Assembly: GCA_025200525.1 (NCBI GenBank)
Contig: CM045758.1
Span: 7,064,580 to 7,128,579 of the forward strand
DNA length: 64,000 bases
Direction of reading: 5' to 3'
Source of the DNA: Camellia lanceoleosa
Lineage: Eukaryota; Streptophyta; Magnoliopsida; Ericales; Theaceae
The position numbers and the translations under genes are program-made. This document shows positions 46,479 through 56,559 of this stretch, one piece after another. Every line of letters begins with the position of its first letter. Position 1 is the first letter of the stretch. The notes beneath the pieces are model-generated. The model saw only the letters and a program-made list of their open reading frames with translations. It did not search any database and had not been told where the DNA came from.

Positions 46479-48074
46479 ATGGATAACGCAAGCACTGCGA
46501 ATGAAACTGAATCATCCTCCTCTGAGGCCAGAATGGCCAGACTTGAACAAATTGTGGGACTGATAATTGAAAGATTAGATCAACAACCGAACCAACAGCC
46601 ACCTCCTCCTCCTCCGGTTCAACCGGAACAGAATGCACCGAATATACAGGATGTGAATGTTAATGAGGTGGACATTATAGCACTGACTCATAAATTCAGC
46701 AAGATGAAACCGCCGTCCTTTCAGGGAGGCTTAGAACCGCTAACAGCTGAAGCATGGGTCCATGAAACCGAAAAATTGTTTGAAGTCTTCCCGTGCTCGG
46801 AAGCGACTAAAGTATTGCTAGCTACCTTCACCCTTCAGGAAGAAGCTAGAAGGTGGTGGATGTTGATCCGTGATGCGAACACTGTGTTGACTTGGGCTCA
46901 GTTCAAGGAGTCCTTCTTTGAGAAATACTTTCCTTAATGTGTCAGGGATAGAAAGGTAACCGAATTTGAACAACTGAGACAGGGCACAATGTCTGTTGCC
47001 GAATATGAGACGAAGTTCACCGAGCTTACTAGATATGCACCGCATATGGTGGACACCGACTACAAAAAGGCCAGGAAGTTTGAAGGCAGCCTAAATGTTG
47101 CTATCCTTGACAGAGTTAACATGTTGAAATTGCCAACTTATGTGAATGTTCTTGATCGGGCCTTGATGGCTGAATCAAACATAGAGGCATTGAAAACTGA
47201 AACACCAACAACTGAATGGCGTGGCAAAAGACAGGGTTTCAAATTCAAGAAAGGCAAGCATAACTCTGCAAATAAGAAACAGAATACGGGGTCGACAACT
47301 AGCCCCAGCCAAGGGAGTGGATTCATTCCACCATGCTCGACATGTGGCAACAAACACAAAGGAGTTTGTCACAACATAACAGGAGCCTGTTTCCGATGTG
47401 GCAAGATGGGCCACAGGATTAAAGACTGCCCCTCTGCTCCACCAGCTAGTGGTAAAGCTGCACCAAGCGCAGCAGCATCAAATGTAGCACCAAAGCCTAA
47501 CACCGCTACCGGGAAAGAGCCTATGAGGCAGGGCCGAGTATTCGCCCTAATACTGGGAGACGTGCAAAATACTGAGACCGTTGTGTCAGGTATCCTCCCT
47601 ATTTGTACTCAGAATGCATATGTATTGATTGATTCGGGGTCTACACATTCTTATGTGTCGCATGCTTTCTCACGGAAATTGAATAGACCCCTAGAACCTA
47701 TGAATTACTTGTTAGCTGTATCATCACCTATTGGGGGATCCATGACGTGTGCATATATGTATCCTGCTTGTGAGATTATTGTTGGGGATATGCATCTGTT
47801 TATTGACTTACTACCGTTGAACATAGATCATTTTGATGTAATCTTGGGGATGGATTGGTTACAAAAATATCATGCTACTATCGATTGTGTGACCAAGCAA
47901 GTTGTTTTCCGTCCACCGGGTTTACCTGAATTTGTATTTAGTGGAGTTGGAGTGGTACCTCCTCCATATCTGATTTCTTCTGTAAAAGCTGTCAAACTGA
48001 TTAGAAAGGGGTGTAAAGGATATCTGTGTTCAGATCGATCAGATCTGCTAATGATAATGTTAAAACTGATGTGA
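46479..48074 (+). pseudogene. gag-PR: Gag-protease part of Tekay polyprotein, with one stop
   Basis: I choose ATG 46479 (MDNASTANETESS) because the upstream in-frame ATG at 46404 lies in untranslated leader. Capsid: MKPPSFQGGLEPLTAEAW and EKLFEVFPCSEATKVLLAT. An in-frame TAA at 46935-46937 (KYFP-stop-CVRDRK) interrupts Gag. Downstream come a CxxC-type cluster (CSTCGNKHKGVC), a CCHC zinc knuckle CFRCGKMGHRIKDC and an aspartic protease (VLIDSGSTHSYVS, later ILGMDWL). The frame is lost at about 48026-48050, just before RT, by a one-base shift, and runs to an out-of-frame stop at 48074. Confidence 0.9.
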
Positions 48075-49579
48075 ATTGCATTCCTATAGTTAGAGAATTC
48101 CCAGATGTATTTCCAGATGATCTACCAGGGGATTTGATTGACAGGGAGATTGAGTTCACTGTGGATGTAGTTCCGGGTACACAACCATTATCCAAAGCTC
48201 CTTACAGAATGGCTCCAACCGAACTGAAAGAATTGAAAGTGCAATTGCAGGAACTGTTAGACAAGAAGTTTATCAGACCCAGTACTTCACCATGGGGCGC
48301 ACCTGTTTTGTTTGTGAAGAAGAAAGATGGCTCACTGAGACTGTGCATCGATTACCGTGAATTGAACAAGGTAACTGTGAAAAATAAATATCCATTACCG
48401 CGAATTGATGATTTGTTTGACCAGTTACAGGGTGCACAAGTGTTTTCCAAGATTGATCTGAGATCGGGGTATCACCAACTGAAAGTTAAACCAGAAGATA
48501 TTGATAAAACTGCTTTCAGAACATGGTATGGCCACTATGAATTTTTAGTTATGCCGTTCGGAGTCACGAATGCCCCGGCTGCATTTATGGACCTCATGAA
48601 CAGAATTTTTAAACCATACCTTGATGACTTCATTGTAGTATTCATTGATGACATATTGATCTACTCTAAGACTATGGAAGAACATGAACATCATCTAAGA
48701 CTTGCCCTGCAAACCTTAAGAGAACAGAAACTGTATGCTAAACTGTCTAAATGTGAATTTTGGCTTGACCGTATTATGTTTTTGGGGCATGTTATTAGTA
48801 AAGATGGAATTTCTGTGGATCCGCAGAAAATTGAAGCTGTAGTGAACTGGCCTAGACCAACAAATGTGACTGAAGTCCGAAGCTTTTTGGGACTGGCCGG
48901 ATATTACAGAAGATTTGTCAAAGATTTCTCCAAAATTGCTTTACCACTGACTCAGTTGACACAGAAAGGGATATCATTTGACTGGACTGACCAGAGGGAA
49001 TCAGCATTCCAAGAGTTGAAAACTAGACTCGTGACTGCACCGATTCTGACTTTGCCCTCAGGTACGGATGGTTACACTGTTTTTAGTGATGCTTCTCATA
49101 AGGGTTTGGGATGTGTTTTAATGCAGAATGGGAGAGTTATTGTTTATGCTTCCCGACAGTTGAGACCGCATGAAAAGAATTACCCAACCCATGATCTGGA
49201 ACTTGCTGCAGTGGTATTTGCCTTAAAAATTTGGCGTCACTATTTGTATGGAGCAACATGTGAAGTTTATACTGACCACAAGAGCCTGAAATACTTCTTC
49301 ACACAGAAAGAACTGAATATGAGACAGCGGAGATGGCTTGAACTGATCAAAGATTATGACTTACAGATTCTGTACCATTCGGGAAAAGCCAACACCGTTG
49401 CCGATGCTTTGAGCCGAAAATCGATTGGGAACTTAGCCTGTTTGCTGACTGGACAGAAAGAGTTGCTTTGTGACCTTGAAAAGTCTGAGATTGAAATTGT
49501 TTTGAAGGAACAAGGTGGAACCTTGGCTGCTATTTCTGCTCAACCAGCCTTGATTGAAGAAATTAAGGAGAAACAATAA
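48026..49579 (+). pseudogene. pol (RT-RH): Reverse transcriptase and RNase H of Tekay element
   Basis: 517-codon frame; its first ATG is an artefact of the frameshift at about 48.03 kb. RT motifs: [20 protein letters not shown] (95-114), [15 protein letters not shown] (140-154), [12 protein letters not shown] (173-184), catalytic FIDDILIYS (206-214). RNase H acidic residues in FSDAS (353-357), LELAAV (391-396), YTDHKS (415-420) and VADALSR (458-464) are all present, so the enzyme domains look intact. It ends at TAA 49577-49579, where the frame continues directly into integrase; the stop is explicable as CAA to TAA. Confidence 0.93.
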
Positions 49580-49921
49580 TTGGATGATTATTTGAAGAAG
49601 ATTAGTGAAGAAAGAGATTCAAAACCGAGACCGGGATTTAAATTTGAGAACAATGTACTGAAATTCCAAGAACGACTGTGTGTACCGAATGACACTGAAC
49701 TGAAAAGAAGAGTTCTGCAAGAAGGCCACAGTTCGAAGTTTTCGATTCACCCGGGGAATACGAAAATGTACCAAGACCTGAAACAGAATTTCTGGTGGCC
49801 GGGAATGAAAAAGGAGATCGCTGAATTTGTGTCCAAGTGTCTCCATTGCCAACAAGTTAAAGCGGAACACCAGCGACCCGCAGGCTTACTGCAACCCTTG
49901 CCCATACCGGAGTGGAAATAG
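49580..49921 (+). pseudogene. pol (IN-N): Integrase zinc-binding domain of Tekay element
   Basis: Same frame as RT, between TAA (49577-49579) and TAG (49919-49921). It has the HHCC layout (HSSKFSIHPGNTKMY, NFWWPGMKKEI, CLHCQQVK) and ends PIPEWK-stop-EHITMDF, where tryptophan is normally found, so TGG to TAG. Confidence 0.88.
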
Positions 49922-51022
49922 GAGCATATCACGATGGATTTTATCGTGGGATTGCCTTGCTCTAGAAAAGGTATGGACTCTATTTGGGTTATTGTGGATA
50001 GACTGACCAAATCTGCTCACTTCTTACCTGTCAAGACAATCTATAATGCGGACAAACTGGCTGTTATCTATGTTGATGAAATCATTAGACTGCACGGAGT
50101 GCCTGTATCTATTGTTTCTGACAGGGATTCGAAGTTTACATCGAGGTTCTGGCAAAGCCTACAGACTGCATTGGGTACTGAATTGAGGCTAAGTAGTGCC
50201 TATCATCCTCAGACAGATGGACAGTCAGAAAGGACCATCCAAACTCTGGAGGATCTACTGAGAATGTGTGTCCTTGACTTTCAGGGAAATTGGGAGAATC
50301 ATTTGCTGTTGGCTGAATTCGCCTACAACAACAGCTACCATTTAAGTATTGGTATGGCGCCATTCGAGGCAATGTATGGCAGAAAGTGTAGGTCTCCAAT
50401 CTGCTGGGCAGAAGTTGGAGATGGGCCGCTGCTTGGGCCCGAGATTGTGTATGAGACAACTGAAAAGGTAAAACTGATACAGCAAAGACTGAAAACTGCA
50501 CAGAGTAGACAGAAGAGTTATGCAGATGTTAGAAGGCGAGACCGAGAATATGAAGTGGGTGATCACGTTTTTGTGAAAGTGACACCAATGAAGGGCCAAA
50601 CTCATTTTGGAGTCAAAGGCAAGTTAGCGCCGCGGTATGTCGGACCGTATCAGATTATTGAGAAAATCAATCCGGTGGCGTATCAAGTTGCACTTCCTCC
50701 TGAAATTGAGCATATGCATAACGTCTTTCACATTTCGATGTTGAGAGATTATCTCCGGGATCCATTCCATGTGATTGAGCCTACTCGTATCGTGTTGAGT
50801 GATGACTACACTTACGAGGAACGGCCTATACAGATTGTAAACCGGCGAATCAAGAAACTGAGAAACAAAGAGATCCCGCTAGTGAAAGTTGATTGGCAGA
50901 ACCATGGTGGTGTGTATGCCACTTGGAAAAGGGAAGATGACATGGCTAAAAGATATCCAGAACTGTTCCCACTGAATCCTGTTTTCTTCCAGACTGAAGG
51001 TAACTCGAGTTTAGAGGACTAA
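49922..51022 (+). pseudogene. pol (IN-CHD): Integrase core and chromodomain of Tekay element
   Basis: The frame opens with [12 protein letters not shown]. From M49934 the DDE residues are D22 ([13 protein letters not shown]), D63 ([10 protein letters not shown]) and E99 ([10 protein letters not shown]). The GPY/F-type module ([19 protein letters not shown]) follows at about 234-252. A chromodomain-like tail ([35 protein letters not shown]; about 295-345) would target integration to particular chromatin marks. All key residues are present; only upstream stops disable it. Confidence 0.92.
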
Positions 51023-51031
51023 ACTCCTTAT

Positions 51032-51043
51032 AAGGAGGAGAGA
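51032..51043 (+). promoter_or_regulatory. Polypurine tract of Tekay element
   Basis: AAGGAGGAGAGA, directly before the 3' LTR start. Confidence 0.7.
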
Positions 51044-53472
51044 TCAGAATAACCTCGTCGATTATCGATAAACCACCAATTAGTCATCGACACGCTAAAT
51101 TGAACTGATAATGACTGATAAGTGAACTGGATAAACTTTGGACTAATCGATTGAAATCGAAACTGAAATTGAATGAGTTTATCTATTAAATTGCATGTGT
51201 ATCTGTTTGAGTGAATGATTATCTGTTTGAGTTTATATGTTTAAACTGCTAATTGAAGGCCTTATCGGCGGCCGAACGAGAAACCGTTTCGTGTTTTGTG
51301 ATCAGTAGAATATTTATGATTTTACGGTATATTCATCTAAAAAAATTGATTAGGAATGATTAAATTATATTTAAACGAGTTAAATGTTGAGTTTGACTTA
51401 TCTACCAAACTACCCCTTATTGGGCCATTATGTAGACAACACATTTGAGCCTTATATACTTGAATCAAAACTTTTCCTCAGCCAAATTGAGAGACCAGCC
51501 GACCTTAGTGAGAGAGAAAGTGAGAGTTTAAGCTCAACTTAGAGATTTGCTTGGAAATTAGAAGAATTGAAGTGTTGATTGTCAAATTGAGCCTCCATAT
51601 CTCTAATTCTAGGCTAAGGTAGGAATTTCACCTTCTTATTGTTGCCTTGGAGCTAATTCTTGCATGTCTCATGCTTCATGGTAGAGCTAAGTCATGTTTT
51701 AACACATACATGTTGAATTAGAACATAATTCTTGCATGCATGTTTGAATTAATGAAGTTGAGTTGATTTCATGGCATTTGATGCATGCATGTTCATGTTG
51801 ATGTTTGGGACCATGATTTCATCTTGTCTTTCAAAGAATTGAGCTCCCTTGAGCTAGCATTGAAGTTTAAAATTGTTTAAAGTTCATGCATGTCTTGCTT
51901 GAGTGTTGTTCTTACATGTTCATGTAAAATGGTTTGAAATTGAGTTTGAATTAAACACCCTTGGGCTTTGATTTCTTAAATTGAGCTTTAAAACATGTTA
52001 TTCTAAGTGTTTTCAAAGGTTTTCCAGAAAATGGGCCCAAGAGGATCGATTTTGGTGGTTGAAACCTTGGTTTTGAACTTGGAACACAAACCTGGAATTT
52101 CCAGATTTCTGGTGTCCGCTCGAGCGGAGGGATGTGCGCTCGAGCGGGAAAATCGAGCTCCCAGCATTTTGACCTGTTTTGCAGCCCGCTCGAGCGGAGT
52201 TTTGTGCGCTCGAGCGGAGGACTGGTAATACGCTTGAGCGGAGCGTCGAGCGGAGATTTCACCTATCCAAAGATTTTTACAATTCGCTCAACGGGGAATT
52301 GACGCCGAGCGGTACCTTTTAGCAGATGTCCGCCGAGCGGGTAAACTCAAGGCCGAAGGACTGCTTTTATCAAGGTTTTGAAATCGCTCAGATACCTCTT
52401 TGCATCCTCATCGCATCCTAGGCATTCTTAGGCCTAGTTTAAGGCACCTTAATGAGGATTTAGACATAGAACCACACCAAGGAAATTTAGGGATTTAATT
52501 ATTATCCTTCATGTCTGTAAACTTAGTGTGTGTTCTCTACCTGTTTACTGTTTAGGGTTGGCTTCGGGGACGCGCTCTAGCTGCTATTAGCCCAATCTCT
52601 GTGAGTAACAGATTGTATAAAGATATGTTCAAAATGGTTATCTTTTGAATACCAAACTGAACTGTTTATTGAAATGATATTATTTATTGAATGAATGTAT
52701 GTCCTATATTCTGAATCGCATCAGTGGCATCCTTAGCACTTTCATCGCATCGTTATCTTTACATAGAGCTCTGTAGGTTCCCTTGTGGAACCATACCGTT
52801 TATTGATTGATGGCCATCACTACTGTTGGGTCTGTTAAGATCCGGTCCTTTTGGACCTACTGTTTACTATACTGATAGGCTAATGGATGTACCACATATG
52901 ATTGATTGACTGAATTACTGAAAGACTGAATTACTGTTTAATGAATCGTTTTCATTACTGTAAGGACATTCATTCTTAACCTCCTTATGCATTATGTTGT
53001 TCACTGGGCTTTAGCTCACTGTTTATATATATATGTAGGTTCTCAGTAGCCGGACCGGAGCTAGGAGCGGGTCGGTCCCCAGTTTTGTCAAGCCATCCTG
53101 TGTGCCTCACTGCGAGGTTCCGAGTTGCCATGCTATGGCTTGGGGTGTTTTTGTGTCCCCGTCGGTTTCCTCACTGTTTTGTGTTATTGTATATTGTATA
53201 TACTGCATCGCCTTACTGCATCGTTGTCGAGGGATTTAGTCCCCGCACGGAATGTTTGTAAACGATTGTATAGACTGTACTGTTTGAACTATATGAATGC
53301 ATGAAAAATGTTTTTGGCATACAGATTATCACAACTCAATGGACACTAGTTATTTATCAGATATTTCCGCCAGTCAGACTTGCTTTTACCAGACATCGCT
53401 CAAAGAGCCTTTGGTAATCTTGACATCAAGGCATTCTGATGCTAAACCCAGTATCGGGTTTGGGTTGTGACA
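51044..53472 (+). repeat. 3' LTR of Tekay element (about 2,429 bp)
   Basis: Same length class and largely identical to the 5' LTR, but its first bases read TCAGAATAACCTCG rather than TGTAACAACCCTCG, and differences are packed into five clusters (see findings). It ends GGGTTGTGACA. The start is placed by the polypurine tract. Confidence 0.88.
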
Positions 53473-53477
53473 ACAAG

Positions 53478-54111
53478 AGTCCAATCCAAGTTCTAAACCT
53501 TATCAATACAGAACAATTCTAGATAATGACTATAGAAAACAAGCAAGCTGGTCTTCTGACTTTTTGACAATTTAACGCCAAATTGGGAACAATGTACAAA
53601 TTAATTATAAGAAGCTATGTCGTGAGTCTTTGTTTCTTTTTCATTTTTATGCTATTACTTTGTGTCTAAAATCAATTTGAAGTCCACTTGGGGAAAGTTA
53701 GATGGAAGTCAAACACACCCAAATCCAAGTTTATTAAAAAGTTATTGTTGTTTCTATAGTTTGAACTCATATTACAACCTCATACTTTTGGATTAATAGG
53801 CAAATATGTTCCCCTCTTGCAATATGCTGATGCAATTTTCTGGGACAAAAAAGTTTCAAATGTTGCCAAGTTCCCCTTTACTTATCATTTTAATAATTTT
53901 TTCTAAAACATCATGTATTAATAAATCATGTATTTTGCTTTTCTATAATTAGAATTTTTTCCCTTTTCTATACGTTTGCACATTAAATTTTTCTTTTTTA
54001 AATCGAATGTTATCTATGAAATTGTGGTTTATTTGCTGATATTGTTTACATCAGTCATTTAATATATTCGATTTTTTGCTGATATTGGGTTTAATATTTT
54101 TTTTTACACAG
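53478..54111. other. AT-rich DNA before the PMD exons, ending in a splice acceptor
   Basis: No coding frame. The last bases TTTTTTTTACACAG form a strong 3' splice site directly before the PMD reading frame. Confidence 0.55.
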
Positions 54112-56138
54112 AAATGGTTAGTGGTGTCTCACGTAAGAGACCAACGACATCCAATAGAAGATGTGCTAGGCAAACACAACCTGAAGCATTGGAAGTGAAT
54201 GTCCCTGTGGAGGAGGATGACCATGTGGATGTGAATAATGATGATGTTGACGACGATGTTAGTGTGGAGGATGAGGATGAGGATGGGGATGACGATAATG
54301 ATATTGGTGTAGAGGTTGACCTCATGGAGGACGATGTTGGTGTGGACGATGACAACACAGAACCAATTTCGGCTGCTCCAGAGGATCTTGCATTGCTAAT
54401 TAGCTTCCGTAACCATGTTGCTGCCGCTATTTGGAAGAAAAAGGCATTTTTTGAATTTCTCAACAATAAACTAATTATATGTACTATATGCTTCAAATTA
54501 TTTATATTTTTATGTGAAATGCAGAAATGGGGACCTCTTAAATGTTTGAATCGTTCTCGAAAGCTTGCCGAGTGGCCATGGATGTCACCAACACTCGAAA
54601 ATGCTAAGTGGCGACATTTGGTTGAGCAATCTGGTCTTAGTGTATTGCCAATATCTGCCTTCGTTGAAAGGTGGCATCCAAAGACAAATACATTTCACAT
54701 GCCAGACGATGAGATGACTGTCATGTTGGATGATGTGTGGACCATACTTGGCATTCCAGTCACTGGTTGGGCTTTGTTATGTCCTAAGTTAACAAGATAC
54801 GAGGCTGTTGAACAAGTGAGTGCTACTTTGGGAGTGCCAGTGAATGATGCATTTGCAGAATTAGTTCAATCTCGTGGGCAATCCGTGAAGCTAGAGTGGT
54901 TGAGAATCAGATTTCATGAAGTTAAAGATACAGATGATGCAAATTTCATAGAATACGCAACGAGAGCTTACTTGCTATATTTATTAGGTTATACCCTCTT
55001 CACCGACAAGAGTGGGACTCGAGTACCCGTTGCTTACCTGCACAAGTTGATTGACATTGATGGTATTAGCTCATATGCATGAGGTGCTGCAGCTTTGGCA
55101 TTGCTGTATAGACAATTAGGACTTGCTAGTAGGCTGGTGTTAAGCAGATTGCTGGGTACTTGAAGTTATTGGAAGCATGGATTTATGAGCATTTTCGCTT
55201 AGGAAGGCCTCATCCAAATTTGTCCTATTTTGATGAACAACCTCGTGTCTGTCGTTGGAGTCCGCAGAGAGATGGGAGTTTTACAGAAGACCACTTCTAG
55301 ACATTACGAGAGCAGCTTGACATGCTACGTGCTAATGAGGTTAGGCATTTTATAATAGTGTCATATTATAAAAAAAATAAGATTTCATAACTAATATTAC
55401 GCATTGCCTATTTGTAGATCGAGTGGGATCCATACCATTTATGTAGGACACACCATCCACTTCATGAGGTTGCATATTATACTGGATGTTTGAAATGCTT
55501 TAATATTGTTGAACCCTATCACTCCAATAGGGTTTTCGACAGTTTGGTAGGGTCCAAACCATCCCACCAGCACTATTAGCTTCGGTTCGAGCTACACGAG
55601 ACAGTAAACCAGGAAAGTACAGAATCTTGTATCAATACCATGACACGATGTGGGTGCAATGGGAAAATCATGTGTTGTCCATTAATGCTCGTAGTGTGTC
55701 TGTACAGCGGCGCCCATTTGAATGTGTATAGGGATACTGTGAGTGGTATGCTTATGTTTCGCACCGAGTTGTTCAAAATCCTACGCATCACTCTCAGTTT
55801 GATCCATGCGTTCAACGTCTCAAGAATGATGTTACCATGGATCTTAAGTGGGTAAGCAAATTCTGAATTAACTTATTTCACTTTTAAGTGGTTCACCATA
55901 AATCAGACACTCAGTACGATTTTTATCAATTTTTTTGCAGTGTAATGATGTTGCTTTCAATGTTGGTGCTGCAGTCCATAGGCTCGGTCGTGATGAGTGT
56001 GTCTTGCACCCTGACATGCTGTATGAAACCATTGGTCGGATGCTGCAAGTTCTTGATGGACAAAGTTTGGGATCTACATCGACATGTACAGAGCATCAAG
56101 TCTACTATCGTAAATGTCATAGGATGGACCGTACATAA
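54112..56138 (+). pseudogene. Plant mobile domain (PMD) gene, MAIL1/MAIN-like, broken
   Basis: Exons inferred at 54112-54443, 54525-55339, 55418-55851 and 55941-56138, all phase 0. The last two introns have GT-AG ends; the first would need a GC donor. Order: an acidic Asp/Glu/Val-rich N-terminus, then the PMD core (WPWMSPTLENAKWRHLVEQS, GLSVLPISAFVERWHPKTNT, FHMPDDEMTVMLDDVWTILG, IPVTGWALL), then GYLKLLEAWIYEHF, FGRVQTIPPAP and CNDVAFNVGAAVHRLGRDE. PMD proteins resemble phosphatase-7 long-form homologues and act in silencing and cell maintenance; many are transposon-borne. Breaks: TGA 55080-55082, TAG 55298-55300 and TAG 55729-55731 (all at expected Trp codons), plus one-base deletions near 55133 and 55533. 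A candidate 5' exon is at 42386-42470. Confidence 0.8.
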
Positions 56139-56345
56139 GCATTGGGATCTAGTTTTTTTTTTATGTCATAGTTGTATATTGACTGTACATAAGACTTGGG
56201 ATGTAGTTTTTGTTTGATGACATAATTTTTGTGAATGTCTAGCTCGTATAGAGTTTGGGATATAGTTTTGTGTTGACCATACATGAGAGTTGGAATCTAT
56301 ATATATATATATATATATTTTTTATGGCATAGTTTTTGTGAATGC
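56139..56345. repeat. Degenerate repeats in PMD 3' flank
   Basis: Repeats of TTGGGAT(A/C)TAG(T)n and GCATAGTTTTTGTGAATG at intervals of 50-60 bp, including an (AT)n run at 56300-56320. The series resumes at 63277 after the LINE. Confidence 0.6.
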
Positions 56346-56559
56346 AACTCCGCCGGGGTTGTTCACAACTCCGTTGGTCCCAAGTTTGAGTTAAGGAGGA
56401 GGGTTGTGTGTTAGGTAGCCGACAGCGAACACGTAAAAAAAGCCGTTCGGATCCCTTATGACAATGAATCCTACTTTGAATCGTTTAAATGCTAGGTCAT
56501 TACCCTTAAGTAACGCGTTGCGCTTGCCCCCGGGTGTTTCAAAAAGTGAGCAAGGGGCG

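Larger units (their letters stand above)
43834..53472 (+). mobile_element. Complete Tekay/Del (chromovirus) Ty3/gypsy retrotransposon, 9.6 kb
   Basis: 5' LTR 43834-46282, primer site 46286-46297, gag-pol 46479-51022, polypurine tract about 51032-51043, 3' LTR about 51044-53472. It is flanked by a perfect 5-bp duplication ACAAG (43829-43833 and 53473-53477). A C-terminal chromodomain places it among chromoviruses, and the integrase style fits Tekay/Del. Stops and a frameshift make it non-autonomous, but most of the LTR pair is nearly identical, so the insertion is recent. Confidence 0.93.

Noticed and set aside
54104..54496. 130-codon minus-strand Ser/Thr-rich ORF
   Set aside because: Antisense of the acidic Asp/Glu/Val repeat of the PMD exon.
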